The translations under genes and the position numbers were made by a program. Below, piece after piece: positions 29,308 through 38,714 of a stretch of DNA of 64,000 nt. Under the pieces are notes generated by a model. The model was given only the letters and a program-made list of their open reading frames with translations. It did no database searches and was not told the origin of the DNA. Positions within the stretch are counted from its first letter, which is position 1; the number at the start of each line of letters is the position of its first letter. Source of the DNA: Providencia burhodogranariea DSM 19968 (GTDB lineage Bacteria > Pseudomonadota > Gammaproteobacteria > Enterobacterales > Enterobacteriaceae). The stretch covers positions 1,932,774 through 1,996,773 of the forward strand of contig NZ_KB233222.1 in assembly GCF_000314855.2 (NCBI RefSeq). The letters are read 5' to 3'.

Positions 29308-29339
29308 AAAGGCCGAATAGCTATCACTATTCGGCCTTT
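29308..29339. terminator. Bidirectional terminator between cycA and putP
   Basis: A 13-bp perfect stem AAAGGCCGAATAG (29308-29320) / CTATTCGGCCTTT (29327-29339) with a 6-nt loop lies between the convergent genes cycA and putP. A-rich sequence on one side and T-rich on the other allow it to work in both directions. Confidence 0.88.
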
Positions 29340-29364
29340 ACTGTTTTTATTGCAAGTCACTATT

Positions 29365-30849
29365 TTATTTCGTTTTGTATTCTGCTTCCGCTTCTTCAAA
29401 ACGAATCTGAGCAGCAGCACTTGGGGCTTTTGTTATTAAACTTACGATCAAAATAGCAAGAGCAGCCAAAATAAATCCTGGAATAATTTCATACAGACCA
29501 AACCATTTGTATTTCATCCAAATAAGGACAGTCACTGCACCAACCAGCATGCCTGCAAGTGCTCCAGTTCTCGTCATTCGCTTCCACATGACGGACATCA
29601 AGACAACTGGACCAAATGCCGCACCAAAGCCTGCCCAAGCATTACTGACTAGCGCTAAAACTTTGCTATTAGGATCACGTGCAATATAGATAGCTATAGC
29701 AGCAACCAATAGAACCATGAAGCGCCCAACCCAAACTAATTCTTTTTGACTAGCAGTTTTACGAATAAAAGGCTTATATAAATCTTCAGTTAAGGCACTC
29801 GCGCATACTAATAATTGACAACTTAATGTACTCATCACGGCGGCTAAAATCGCAGATAATAAAATACCTGCAATCCATGGATTAAATAATATTCCCGCTA
29901 GCTCCATAAAAATGCGCTCGTTATTAGCCATTACGGATGCCGATAATGCCGGATTTAATTCAAAATAAGCAATACCGAAGAAACCAACAGCGGTAGTTCC
30001 ACCAAGACAAAGTATCATCCATGTCATGCTAATACGTCGAGCTGAACGAATAGTATGATGTGAATCAGCAGCCATAAAACGCGCTAATATATGTGGTTGA
30101 CCAAAATATCCGAGCCCCCAACCTAACAATGAAATAATCGCCACAAAATTCAATCCCTTAAACATGTCGAGATATTCAGGATTTTTGGCTTTAATCACAT
30201 CAACCGCGGTATCAAAACCGCCAAGTGAAAGAATAATCACAACAGGTGTTAGGATCAGGGCAAATATCATTAATGATGCTTGTACAGTATCAGTCCAGCT
30301 TACTGCAAGGAAACCGCCAAGGAAGGTATAAGCGATAGTAGCTAGTGCCCCTAACCACATTGCTTTTTCATAGCTGATATTAAAGGTGCTTTCAAAGAGT
30401 AATCCACCTGCAACAACCCCAGAGGCACAATAAATAGTAAAGAATACTAGAATAACAACGGCAGATATAATACGTAATATTTTACTATTATCTTCAAAAC
30501 GACTGGTAAAATAATCAGGTAATGTTAATGCATTATTATTCTTTTCAGTCTGTACCCGTAAACGCCCCGCTACGAAAAGCCAGTTTAGATAGGCACCTAA
30601 TGTCAGCCCTATCGCAATCCAGCTTTCTGAAATTCCCGCGATGAAAATTGCACCCGGTAGACCCATTAATAACCAACCACTCATATCCGAGGCTCCAGCA
30701 GATAATGCGGTTACCACACTACCTAAACTTCGTCCTCCGAGAATATAGTCATCAAAGTTTTTTGTTGAGCGGTATGCTAAATAGCCAATAAGTAACATAC
30801 CAGTAATATATATCACGAACGTGATAATCATCGGTGTGCTTGCAGTCAT
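29365..30849 (-). CDS. putP: Sodium/proline symporter PutP
   Basis: 494-aa solute:sodium symporter with about 13 membrane segments. The N-terminal region has YLAYRSTKNFDDYILGGRSLG and ALSAGASDMSGWLLMGLPGAIF (Na+-site residues around Asp in ASDMSGW), then FFTIYCASGVVAGG and GYFGQPHILARFMA, all as in E. coli PutP (502 aa). It imports proline for PutA. It is divergent from putA with a 503-bp shared control region containing PutA-type boxes. AGAAGG precedes the ATG. Confidence 0.97.
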   Translation of the reverse strand: MTASTPMIITFVIYITGMLLIGYLAYRSTKNFDDYILGGRSLGSVVTALSAGASDMSGWLLMGLPGAIFIAGISESWIAIGLTLGAYLNWLFVAGRLRVQTEKNNNALTLPDYFTSRFEDNSKILRIISAVVILVFFTIYCASGVVAGGLLFESTFNISYEKAMWLGALATIAYTFLGGFLAVSWTDTVQASLMIFALILTPVVIILSLGGFDTAVDVIKAKNPEYLDMFKGLNFVAIISLLGWGLGYFGQPHILARFMAADSHHTIRSARRISMTWMILCLGGTTAVGFFGIAYFELNPALSASVMANNERIFMELAGILFNPWIAGILLSAILAAVMSTLSCQLLVCASALTEDLYKPFIRKTASQKELVWVGRFMVLLVAAIAIYIARDPNSKVLALVSNAWAGFGAAFGPVVLMSVMWKRMTRTGALAGMLVGAVTVLIWMKYKWFGLYEIIPGFILAALAILIVSLITKAPSAAAQIRFEEAEAEYKTK

Positions 30850-30924
30850 CCACCTTCTCCATAAAATAGTTATATTTATTAAATGTTATTTTTTATTTAT
30901 TAAATAACTTGCACGTTCAGATTT

Positions 30925-30994
30925 GTTGCAATTAATTGCACATGTGCAGATTAAATAATAATTTTTTTGTATATTTTAATTATGTTACGTTGCA
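30925..30994. promoter_or_regulatory. putP-proximal PutA operator boxes
   Basis: GTTGCA, the core of PutA operators described for the E. coli put control region, occurs at 30925-30930 and 30989-30994, with related ATTGCA/TGTGCA hexamers between them (about 30935-30948). They lie 75-145 bp upstream of the putP start, where binding of the PutA ribbon-helix-helix domain would repress putP. Confidence 0.65.
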
Positions 30995-31266
30995 CTTATT
31001 TAAAGATATCACTTTAGTATGCTAGACAAACTCATTTGTATTTAACAAGAAATTAACGTTATTTTGTTCTATAAACGATACCCATATCACAAATGTTAAA
31101 TTATTAATATATGAAATCAATAATTTGATTAAGTAATTAATACTTAACAATTATCACAAAAAACCATTAACAGCATGAATAATAAAGATAAAAATTACTT
31201 TGTTTTTTAATCATGCTAATTAACAAATAAAAGTAAGATATCATTCACAATTCATATAGAATTGCT

Positions 31267-31293
31267 TGCAACTATGTTGCACAAAGTTGCAAC
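31267..31293. promoter_or_regulatory. putA-proximal PutA operator cluster
   Basis: Within 27 bp there are TGCAAC (31267-31272, inverse orientation), GTTGCA (31276-31281) and GTTGCAAC (31286-31293, overlapping boxes on both strands). This spacing of hexamers about 10 bp apart fits binding of PutA dimers on one face of DNA. It lies 60-86 bp before the putA start and implies autorepression. Confidence 0.75.
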
Positions 31294-31352
31294 ATCATGC
31301 TATTGATGTGTAACTTTTTTGTTTTTAGTCCTAATTATTTAGAGGAAATGGG

Positions 31353-34300
31353 ATGAGTAGTACGACAACTATGGGTGTGAGACTTGATGAAGCGACTCGT
31401 GAACGCATTAAAATTGCTGCTCAACGTCTTAATCGCACGTCACATTGGTTAATTAAGCAAGCCATATTTAATTATCTTGAACAGCTTGATAATGAGCAAT
31501 TTATCCCTGAAATTTCCGCAGGACAAGATAGCAAAAATGGCCAAATATCAGAAGAAGAATCATTAACTGAATCGAATTATCAACCATTTTTGGATTTTGC
31601 AGAGCATATTTTACCTCAATCAGTTAAACGTTCAGCGATCACATCTGCTTACCGTATTCCGGAAACGCAAGCACTTCCGATGCTATTACAGCAAGCTCAA
31701 CTGCCTTCTGAGCAAGCAGATGCTGCACATAAGCTGGCTTATTCTATTGCTGAAAAATTGCGTAATCAAAAAAATGGAATTGGCCGTGCAGGCCTAGTTC
31801 AAGGACTTCTGCAAGAGTTCTCTCTCTCATCTCAAGAGGGGGTTGCTCTTATGTGCCTTGCTGAAGCCCTATTGCGTATCCCTGATAAAGCAACTCGTGA
31901 TGCACTTATTCGCGACAAAATCAGTAGCGGTAACTGGCAGTCTCATTTAGGACAAAGCAGCTCAATGTTTGTCAATGCTGCAACATGGGGATTACTTTTC
32001 ACCGGAAAATTAGTTTCAACTCACAACGAAGCTAAGCTATCTACCTCATTGAACCGTATTTTGAGTAAAAGCGGTGAACCATTAGTCCGCAAAGGCGTTG
32101 ATATGGCAATGCGCTTGATGGGGGAGCAATTCGTCACAGGTGAAACTATTGCGCAAGCATTAGCCAACGCACGTAAACTCGAAGAAAAAGGATTCCGTTA
32201 CTCTTATGATATGCTTGGAGAAGCAGCACTAACTGAAAAAGACGCCCAAGATTATATGGTGTCTTATCAACAAGCTATCCATGCTATTGGTAAAGCATCT
32301 AATGGCAGAGGTATCTACGAAGGCCCCGGTATTTCTATCAAGCTATCGGCTTTGCATCCTCGCTATAGTCGAGCGCAATACTCAAGAGTTATGGATGAAC
32401 TTTATCCACGCTTGTTATCATTAGTTTTACAAGCTCATCAGTATGATGTGGGTATAAATATTGATGCTGAAGAAGCTGATCGCTTAGAAATTTCACTCGA
32501 TTTGCTTGAAAAACTTTGCTTCGAACCACAACTTGCAGGCTGGAATGGTATTGGCTTTGTTATTCAAGCCTATCAAAAACGCTGTCCATTTGTGATTGAC
32601 TCAATTATTGAACTTGCCGAACGCAGCAAGCGTCGACTGATGATCCGTCTAGTAAAAGGCGCTTATTGGGATAGTGAGATAAAACGTGCGCAAATGGACG
32701 GGCTCGAAGGCTACCCTGTCTATACTCGTAAGATATATACCGACGTTTCCTACATTGCCTGTGCTCGCAAATTATTGTCAGTTCCTAATCTTATTTACCC
32801 ACAATTTGCGACTCATAACGCGCACACATTAGCCGCTATTTATCAAATTGCAGGTAAAAACTATTACCCTGGCCAATATGAATTTCAATGTTTACATGGC
32901 ATGGGTGAGCCACTATATGACCAAGTTGTTGGAAAAGTAGCAGATGGTAAACTTAATCGCCCTTGCCGTATCTATGCTCCTGTTGGTACTCATGAAACCT
33001 TACTCGCTTACTTGGTCCGCCGCTTATTAGAAAATGGTGCGAATACTTCATTTGTTAATCGAATTGCAGATGCAACCATACCACTCGATGAGCTCGTCGC
33101 TGATCCAGTTAAAGATGTATTGGAACTCTCAAAAGTAGAAGGTCAAATTGGTTTGCCTCACCCGAAAATTGCATTACCGCGCGACCTTTACGGTAAGCGT
33201 CGAGTGAATTCAATCGGATTAGATATGTCAAACGAGCACCGTTTAGCTTCACTTTCTAGTGCTCTTCTGACTGCTGCTATGCAAGAAAAGTTAGCTGAAC
33301 CATTACTTGGTGGCCATTATCAAGCAATAGAAACTGCACCTATTGCAACACCTATTGTGAATCCAGCCCGCCACAAAGATATTGTCGGATATGTTCGTGA
33401 AGCAACATTAGAAGAAACTGACTATGCATTGAATATCGCTAGCGATGCCGGCGCAATTTGGTTTGCTACTCCGCCATCAGAACGTGCTGCAATTCTATTG
33501 CGTGCAGCCGATATTATGGAGCAACAATTACAACCGTTACTCGATGTATTAGTACGTGAGGCTGGAAAAACTTATGCAAATGCAATTGCAGAAGTTCGTG
33601 AGACAGTAGATTTCCTCAACTACTATGCAACCCAAGTCAGAGATGATTTTGATAATAATACCCACCGTCCATTAGGTCCTGTCGTCTGTATTAGTCCTTG
33701 GAACTTTCCACTGGCAATTTTTACCGGACAAATTGCCGCCGCACTCGCCGCTGGTAATACCGTTCTCGCTAAACCCGCAGAGCAAACGCCACTAATCGCT
33801 TCCATTGCAGTATCAATAATGCATCAAGCGGGTATTCCACATGAAGCTTTACAGCTACTTCCGGGTAAAGGAGAAACTATTGGAGCGAAATTAGTAGGAG
33901 ACGCCAGAGTTCGAGGTGTTATGTTCACTGGTTCGACAGCAGTTGCAGGGTTACTCCAGCGTAACATAGCAGGAAGACTAGATGCTCAAGGCCGCCCTAC
34001 ACCGTTGGTTGCAGAAACGGGTGGGCTAAATGCCATGATTGTAGATTCATCGGCATTGACAGAACAAGTTGTGACTGATGTAGTTGCTTCTGCATTTGAT
34101 AGTGCAGGTCAACGTTGCTCTGCCTTACGTATTCTTTGTATTCAAGATGATGTGGCGGATCGTACTATCCGTATGTTAAAAGGTGCGATGGAAGAATGTC
34201 GAATGGGCAATCCAGAACATCTTTCAACCGATATTGGTCCAGTAATCGATAATGAAGCTAAAGAGAATATTGAACAACACATTCAACAAATGCGTAGTAA

Positions 34301-35336
34301 AGGTAAAGATGTATTCCAAGCAGTTTTCAATAATATTGAAGATTTAAATGAACAATCCGAAGGGACTTATATAAAACCAACATTAATCGAATTGAGTAAT
34401 GTTAGTGAATTGAAAAAAGAGATTTTTGGTCCCGTATTACACGTTGTACGTTACAAACGTGAAGAACTTACTTCAATTATCGACCAAATAAATGCCGCAG
34501 GATATGGGCTTACACTTGGCGTTCATACACGTATTGATGAGACTATCAATCAAGTTATTAGTAAAGCAAAAGTTGGCAACTTATATGTGAATCGCAATAT
34601 GGTTGGTGCTGTTGTTGGTGTTCAACCATTTGGTGGCGAAGGCCTTTCCGGTACGGGTCCTAAAGCAGGTGGACCACTTTATTTATACAGACTACTTAGC
34701 GAACGTCCCGACAATGCCGTATGCCGTACACTCGAAAGACAAGATAATGAACTGCCAATGGATGCAAGTTCGCGTCCAGCCTTGCTTGAACCTTTTGATG
34801 CCTTAATTACTTGGTTGGAAAAGCAAAATGAATACATTGAACCTGTAGTTCTTGATAAGTTTGCTCGCCATGGCCAGGCTGGGACTTCGCGTTTATTACC
34901 AGGCCCGACGGGTGAAAAAAATACTTATACTCTTTACCCTCGAGGAACTATTTTATGTATCAGTGATAATGAAAAAGATTGCTTGGTACAACTGGCTGGA
35001 GTTCTTTCAAGTGGCTGCCAAGCATTGTGGTCTGAAAGTGAAATGCACCAAAAACTGTACCAAACATTACCCGAAAGAGTACGCAATGCAGTTTTAATAA
35101 CAAAAAACTGGCAGGAATATACCGGACATATCGAAGCTGTTATCCACCACGGTGACAGTGACCAACTCAAACTAGTTTGTGAAGTAGTTGCTCAGCGTAA
35201 AGGACCTATTATTTCAGTTCAAGGATTCGAGCGTAATGAAACTAATTTACTGCTAGAGAGATTGGTACATGAAAGATCATTAAGCATTAACACCGCAGCG
35301 GCTGGTGGTAATGCTAGTCTTATGACAATAGGCTAA
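31353..35336 (+). CDS. putA: Trifunctional PutA: repressor, proline dehydrogenase, P5C dehydrogenase
   Basis: Oxidises proline to glutamate in two steps and represses put genes when proline is absent. It is 1327 aa (E. coli 1320). The N-terminal ribbon-helix-helix (about residues 1-47) reads MGVRLDEATRERIKIAAQRLNR. The FAD proline dehydrogenase barrel (about 250-570) contains RLMIRLVKGAYWDSEI and FATHNAHTLA. The NAD-dependent aldehyde dehydrogenase (about 650-1120) contains CISPWNFPLAIF, FTGSTAVAG, the Glu in VAETGGLNAMI and the catalytic Cys in SAGQRCSALRIL. A C-terminal domain of about 200 residues follows, as in type B PutAs. GAGGAAATGG precedes the ATG at 31353. It is divergent from putP. 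Confidence 0.98.
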   Translation: MSSTTTMGVRLDEATRERIKIAAQRLNRTSHWLIKQAIFNYLEQLDNEQFIPEISAGQDSKNGQISEEESLTESNYQPFLDFAEHILPQSVKRSAITSAYRIPETQALPMLLQQAQLPSEQADAAHKLAYSIAEKLRNQKNGIGRAGLVQGLLQEFSLSSQEGVALMCLAEALLRIPDKATRDALIRDKISSGNWQSHLGQSSSMFVNAATWGLLFTGKLVSTHNEAKLSTSLNRILSKSGEPLVRKGVDMAMRLMGEQFVTGETIAQALANARKLEEKGFRYSYDMLGEAALTEKDAQDYMVSYQQAIHAIGKASNGRGIYEGPGISIKLSALHPRYSRAQYSRVMDELYPRLLSLVLQAHQYDVGINIDAEEADRLEISLDLLEKLCFEPQLAGWNGIGFVIQAYQKRCPFVIDSIIELAERSKRRLMIRLVKGAYWDSEIKRAQMDGLEGYPVYTRKIYTDVSYIACARKLLSVPNLIYPQFATHNAHTLAAIYQIAGKNYYPGQYEFQCLHGMGEPLYDQVVGKVADGKLNRPCRIYAPVGTHETLLAYLVRRLLENGANTSFVNRIADATIPLDELVADPVKDVLELSKVEGQIGLPHPKIALPRDLYGKRRVNSIGLDMSNEHRLASLSSALLTAAMQEKLAEPLLGGHYQAIETAPIATPIVNPARHKDIVGYVREATLEETDYALNIASDAGAIWFATPPSERAAILLRAADIMEQQLQPLLDVLVREAGKTYANAIAEVRETVDFLNYYATQVRDDFDNNTHRPLGPVVCISPWNFPLAIFTGQIAAALAAGNTVLAKPAEQTPLIASIAVSIMHQAGIPHEALQLLPGKGETIGAKLVGDARVRGVMFTGSTAVAGLLQRNIAGRLDAQGRPTPLVAETGGLNAMIVDSSALTEQVVTDVVASAFDSAGQRCSALRILCIQDDVADRTIRMLKGAMEECRMGNPEHLSTDIGPVIDNEAKENIEQHIQQMRSKGKDVFQAVFNNIEDLNEQSEGTYIKPTLIELSNVSELKKEIFGPVLHVVRYKREELTSIIDQINAAGYGLTLGVHTRIDETINQVISKAKVGNLYVNRNMVGAVVGVQPFGGEGLSGTGPKAGGPLYLYRLLSERPDNAVCRTLERQDNELPMDASSRPALLEPFDALITWLEKQNEYIEPVVLDKFARHGQAGTSRLLPGPTGEKNTYTLYPRGTILCISDNEKDCLVQLAGVLSSGCQALWSESEMHQKLYQTLPERVRNAVLITKNWQEYTGHIEAVIHHGDSDQLKLVCEVVAQRKGPIISVQGFERNETNLLLERLVHERSLSINTAAAGGNASLMTIG

Positions 35337-35345
35337 CCAACTATA

Positions 35346-35372
35346 CTGAACCCAATTCCATATTGGGTTCAG
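35346..35372 (+). terminator. Hairpin after putA
   Basis: An 11-bp perfect stem CTGAACCCAAT / ATTGGGTTCAG with a 5-nt loop begins 10 bp after the putA stop. It has no T-run, so it may act as a Rho-independent pause site or as a 3' stabiliser rather than a strong terminator. Confidence 0.6.
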
Positions 35373-35592
35373 GTAACTTCCCCTAGCCTAATAAAGATCA
35401 AGCCAATACGATTATCATAATCCAACCATATATAAACACCAAACGAAGCTACCTCTGAAATAATTAGAGTTATATGTCGACAACAAATGAAGAGAATTCG
35501 AAGGGTATAGATAATTTTGTGATTTCGTTGTCAGGCTTTACCTGAATGTATAATCAACAGTAATTTAAATATAGTAGATCATCAAAACAAAA

Positions 35593-35613
35593 AGGTGCCC
35601 TCAACGGACACCT
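35593..35613 (-). terminator. Terminator downstream of fliZ
   Basis: On the minus strand AGGTGTCC pairs with GGGCACCT (one G-U pair) around a 5-nt loop and is followed by TTTTTGTTTTG. It stands 61 bp after the fliZ stop codon and fits a standard Rho-independent terminator. Confidence 0.82.
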
Positions 35614-35673
35614 GATATAGATATTATCGCTATGCTTTGAATAAGTAATTTCCTTATTCGAGGATATCGATTA

Positions 35674-36186
35674 TTAATTTTGTTCCGCTTGCCAGGACAA
35701 ATATTGCTCATATTTACGCAAAGCAATATTATAGTTACTGAAAGCAGATTCAGTCATTTTGTCACTTAATTGTTCTTGAATTTTAGCCGGCGTAAACTCT
35801 TTCATTGAGAAATTAGATGACGATAAAAGCTCATCGAGACGACGCAAACGGACGACATATTCACGAACTGTGCTGTGGCTCATTTCAGTCTGTAAAAACA
35901 GATACTGTTTAAATGACATAATGTCAAAAAATTCAGTATTGCTATTGCAGTAAATTTCACTACAAAAACGGCAAAGCGCAGTAAATTTATCTTGTAACTC
36001 TAACCATTCACTTTCATCAACAAGTTGAGTCATCTCAGCGATAGCTTCTTTATTTAAGATAGCATCGTTAAAGACAAGAGATATGCGATCCAGTGTTTTA
36101 TGGCAATGTGCACAATGCGTTTGGCTGTGTTTAAAATCTTTAATGTAACGACTCAACGGCCGTTTCTTAACAATAGAAGCAGACAT
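35674..36186 (-). CDS. fliZ: Flagellar regulator FliZ
   Basis: DNA-binding regulator that in enterics opposes sigma-S promoters and sustains flagellar gene expression (through FlhDC in Salmonella and Xenorhabdus). I start at the ATG at 36186 (MSASIVKKRPLSRYIKDF) because the family begins there; an upstream in-frame extension of 43 codons has no similarity. The 170-aa product keeps the hallmark KRPLSRYIKDFKHSQTHCAHC and the integrase-like arm segment FKQYLFLQTEMSHSTVREYVVRLRRL. The usual partner fliA is not adjacent: putA lies downstream and 1.8 kb of gene-free DNA upstream, so fliZ here is probably expressed from its own promoter. Confidence 0.93.
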   Translation of the reverse strand: MSASIVKKRPLSRYIKDFKHSQTHCAHCHKTLDRISLVFNDAILNKEAIAEMTQLVDESEWLELQDKFTALCRFCSEIYCNSNTEFFDIMSFKQYLFLQTEMSHSTVREYVVRLRRLDELLSSSNFSMKEFTPAKIQEQLSDKMTESAFSNYNIALRKYEQYLSWQAEQN

Positions 36187-37118
36187 GATTATAAGCCCTG
36201 TGTGTAAGTCTAAAAATAAAATTGTAACATAGTAAATCACGTTACATACTGAGTTTGCCCATGGCATTATTATTTTCAGCCATGTTGCATAACGATACGG
36301 ATAAATCTGTATCAAGCGCTTTTGCTTTCGCTTAAGGGGTTAGTTAATACTGATAATACGTTGTAAGAACTTCTTTCCCTCTGTGAATATCATTCTATCG
36401 CGTCTATCACTCTTTGGCGAATTTCTGCGAAGACTAGAGTCTGGTACTAATTTCATTTAGCGTCAACCTAATAAACCAATCATTTATTGACTTTATATGG
36501 AATTAAAACAACGTAAAATATTATGTGATACCAACTATATCAATCGCTAGGTCACAGACTTTACCTGATAAACATAACTTCATTCAATAAAAATTTGATT
36601 TAAAAATCAGACTCATAGCTTAATATGAATTAAAATAGCAAAAATGTGACCTAACTCACTTAACATAACCAAAATTTAACTGTCTGTTGCGTAGGACATA
36701 ATAGTTAAAATATACGATAAGCTGTTATTCACTCATAATCGTAAACTATTATTTACGATAATTGCCAAATTCAAGCTATAAATTTATTTTTTTATTATAT
36801 GCAAACTAGTTATAGTTTATAGCAAAAATCATATTTATATTAGCTTTTATGCCATCTCTTTTTTTTATTCACTATAACTAGTTATATGTACTTAACTCTT
36901 TACACCCGTTATCTCTTCATATAATGATTTCAATAATTCCTTCACTATCTTTCCCATCGAAATGAATTAAGTAAAAACACTTAATTAATAAAATAAGAAT
37001 ATATTTTATTATTTTAAATAATATTTAAATCAAAAAAATTGAAATAAAAGATGCACCTCGAGAAAAACATCGAATGCAAAATAATTATAATTTGGGTAAT
37101 TACTCTGCCCTATATGCT

Positions 37119-37154
37119 CTTCAAACCCTTCAAACCCTTCAAACCCTTCAAACC
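37119..37154. repeat. Four tandem copies of a 9-bp unit
   Basis: CTTCAAACC is repeated four times without a mismatch (minus strand GGTTTGAAG). If read as protein on the minus strand it gives Gly-Phe-Glu repeats. The perfect repetition suggests recent slippage expansion. Confidence 0.9.
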
Positions 37155-37215
37155 AAAACCGTCTTACTAAATGATAGATGTATGTAATACAAATACTGAC
37201 GCCATCCACATTTTC

Positions 37216-37247
37216 TGTGGGTAATACCCCCATCAATCTGTGGATAA
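37216..37247 (-). promoter_or_regulatory. Pair of DnaA-box-like 9-mers
   Basis: Minus strand TTATCCACA (37247-37239) is a perfect DnaA box. TTACCCACA (37224-37216) differs at one position and has the same orientation, 23 bp away. There is no AT-rich 13-mer array or replication gene, so any role would be in DnaA binding or local regulation. Confidence 0.4.
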
Positions 37248-37444
37248 CTTTCTCTGATGTTGATGTGCTGGCGCATTGATTGACTTGCACACAAAACAAC
37301 CTAAACGTATTTTTGATAGTTCTACAAAATAATTAGCGTGATATATAAGAAATAAACAGAACTATCAAAAGGAAGAAAAATGATATAAATAACATTAAAT
37401 ACCAGTAATTTAACACAATTTAAACATAATATTTACGAAGGTAA

Positions 37445-37630
37445 TTAAAAAATTTCTGTAGCCAAAAACAGTAAATAAAAACACTCTTCGGATTCGACTA
37501 AACATACTTTCCTTATGTTAAGTCTTTTATCTGACCTACTAAGTGATGAATTACTCACCTTACTATTTACCTTACGTAAGGACTTTTAAACCGAATAAAA
37601 ATTGATCTTCAAAGATCAATTCCTCCTAGA
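37445..37630. repeat. MITE-like palindromic element, diverged copy 3
   Basis: The right end at 37610-37630 (inverse: CTAGGAGGAATTGATCTTTG) and the adjoining CCGAATAAAAATTGATCTTC match the right part of copy 1. The interior shares ACTCTTCGGATTCGACTAAAC with ACGCCCTTCGGGTTCGATTAAAC-type sequence at about 5450-5473. The left terminus cannot be found, so the copy is truncated or eroded. Confidence 0.5.
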
Positions 37631-37954
37631 CAATAAAGGTGATAAGGCTAGCTTGTCAGATATCACTTTAAATATGATGAGTATAAACTTAAAAGAATCA
37701 CTATTTAAATAGCTGGAACTAGGTCATTGCCTGTTAGATTTACCATTTCAGTGATTAATGCAATGCCACTGAATATTCAACCCTATATCCAAATTCAATA
37801 CGTTTTATCAACGATACAAGTCAGTATTCTAAATTGAAATGTAGGAACTTATGGCCCATAAAGCATGTTTTTAGGAATTGTTACATTTGATATTAAAACG
37901 AACTCTTATATACTCAACTTGCTACTTCAATAACTAATAATTTTAAGGTTAATT

Positions 37955-38266
37955 ATGAAAAAGTTAATTTTAGCTTGTGGTATGGGTATCATTGCATTAG
38001 CAATAACGGCCTGCTCAGAAGAAGATAAAAAAACACAAGTTGCAGGTGCAACTGAAACTTGTAATGCATATTTTGCAGAAGTTGATGGTCTGATTGCAAA
38101 AGCATCTGAGAACCCGCAAGCTAAAGCTCAGTTAGATGCAATGAAAGGTCAACTGGAAGAAGGTAAGAAACAAGTTGCTGCATTACCTAAAGATGAGCAA
38201 GATAAAGCTTGTCAACAAGGTATTGATGCAATGAAACAGATGAAAACAGCATTAGGCTTACAATAA
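37955..38266 (+). CDS. Small DUF5339-type lipoprotein
   Basis: 103-aa predicted lipoprotein. A basic start and hydrophobic signal are followed by a lipobox ITAC with Cys20, so the mature protein is probably lipid-anchored. The mature part is helical, with TCNAYFAEVDGLIAKASENPQAKAQLDAM and a Cys pair (CNAYF, and KACQQGI near the end) that may form a disulphide. This layout matches the small DUF5339 family of enterobacteria as I recall it; no function is known. Residue +2 after the Cys is Ser, which favours the outer membrane. It stands alone, with AAGG before the ATG. Confidence 0.78.
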   Translation: MKKLILACGMGIIALAITACSEEDKKTQVAGATETCNAYFAEVDGLIAKASENPQAKAQLDAMKGQLEEGKKQVAALPKDEQDKACQQGIDAMKQMKTALGLQ

Positions 38267-38290
38267 TCGCCTAGCATTTTTCATTTAAAT

Positions 38291-38327
38291 GATATAAATG
38301 TCATACTTTATATATGGCATTTATATC
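38291..38327. other. Hairpin after the lipoprotein gene; gene-free spacer to 38714
   Basis: The stem GATATAAATG (38291-38300) / CATTTATATC (38318-38327) lies 25 bp after the stop. It is AT-rich and followed by A rather than T on the plus strand, so terminator function is uncertain. The remainder up to the mgtB stop at 38715 is AT-rich without a gene. Confidence 0.4.
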
Positions 38328-38714
38328 AAAAAAATTATTCCTATAGTAAATAACTCTTCTGAATAAACATATTTTTAATTTCAACTGCTTATTTACATTT
38401 TATTTAGTATCCTCGAAATGAAAGTAATATTATAAGCCAGCATCCCCCTGAGCCTAATCCCCCCTTCTAAAACCCACTAAATAATTATTAATATTTTATT
38501 AAAAATAAAAACCATATTATTTTTACAATGTTAAATTGGTGGGTTAAACATTATAGATTTATCATTTAACAAATAAGTCACAAACACACTTAGTTAAATA
38601 TAATTAACTTTTTTGGTTTTAAGCTAAATCATATATGTAGTAAACAAACAACAGTATATAAGTAAGGAGATAGACTAACCTCCCTACTTACTTTGACGAT
38701 AGTATTAACACGTT

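Larger units (their letters stand above)
36187..37954. other. Long gene-free region between fliZ and the lipoprotein gene
   Basis: About 1.8 kb, mostly very AT-rich, with no supported gene. The interval 37020-37320 is less AT-rich and holds a 4x9-bp tandem repeat and two DnaA-box-like 9-mers; 37445-37630 holds a MITE-like copy. The open frame on the minus strand across 37030-37299 is discussed among the rejected items. Confidence 0.5.

Noticed and set aside
37216..37247. Chromosomal replication origin
   Set aside because: Only two boxes, no AT-rich 13-mers, and no mnmG, mioC or dnaA nearby; kept only as a weak DnaA-site finding.
37030..37299. Minus-strand open frame of 89 codons with Gly-Phe-Glu repeats
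   Set aside because: The open frame is produced largely by the 9-bp tandem repeat; the rest has no domain, no convincing ribosome-binding site and a composition like intergenic DNA.
38267..38714. Small RNA or gene between the lipoprotein gene and mgtB
   Set aside because: Only an AT-rich hairpin is seen; no promoter-terminator pair with proper spacing.
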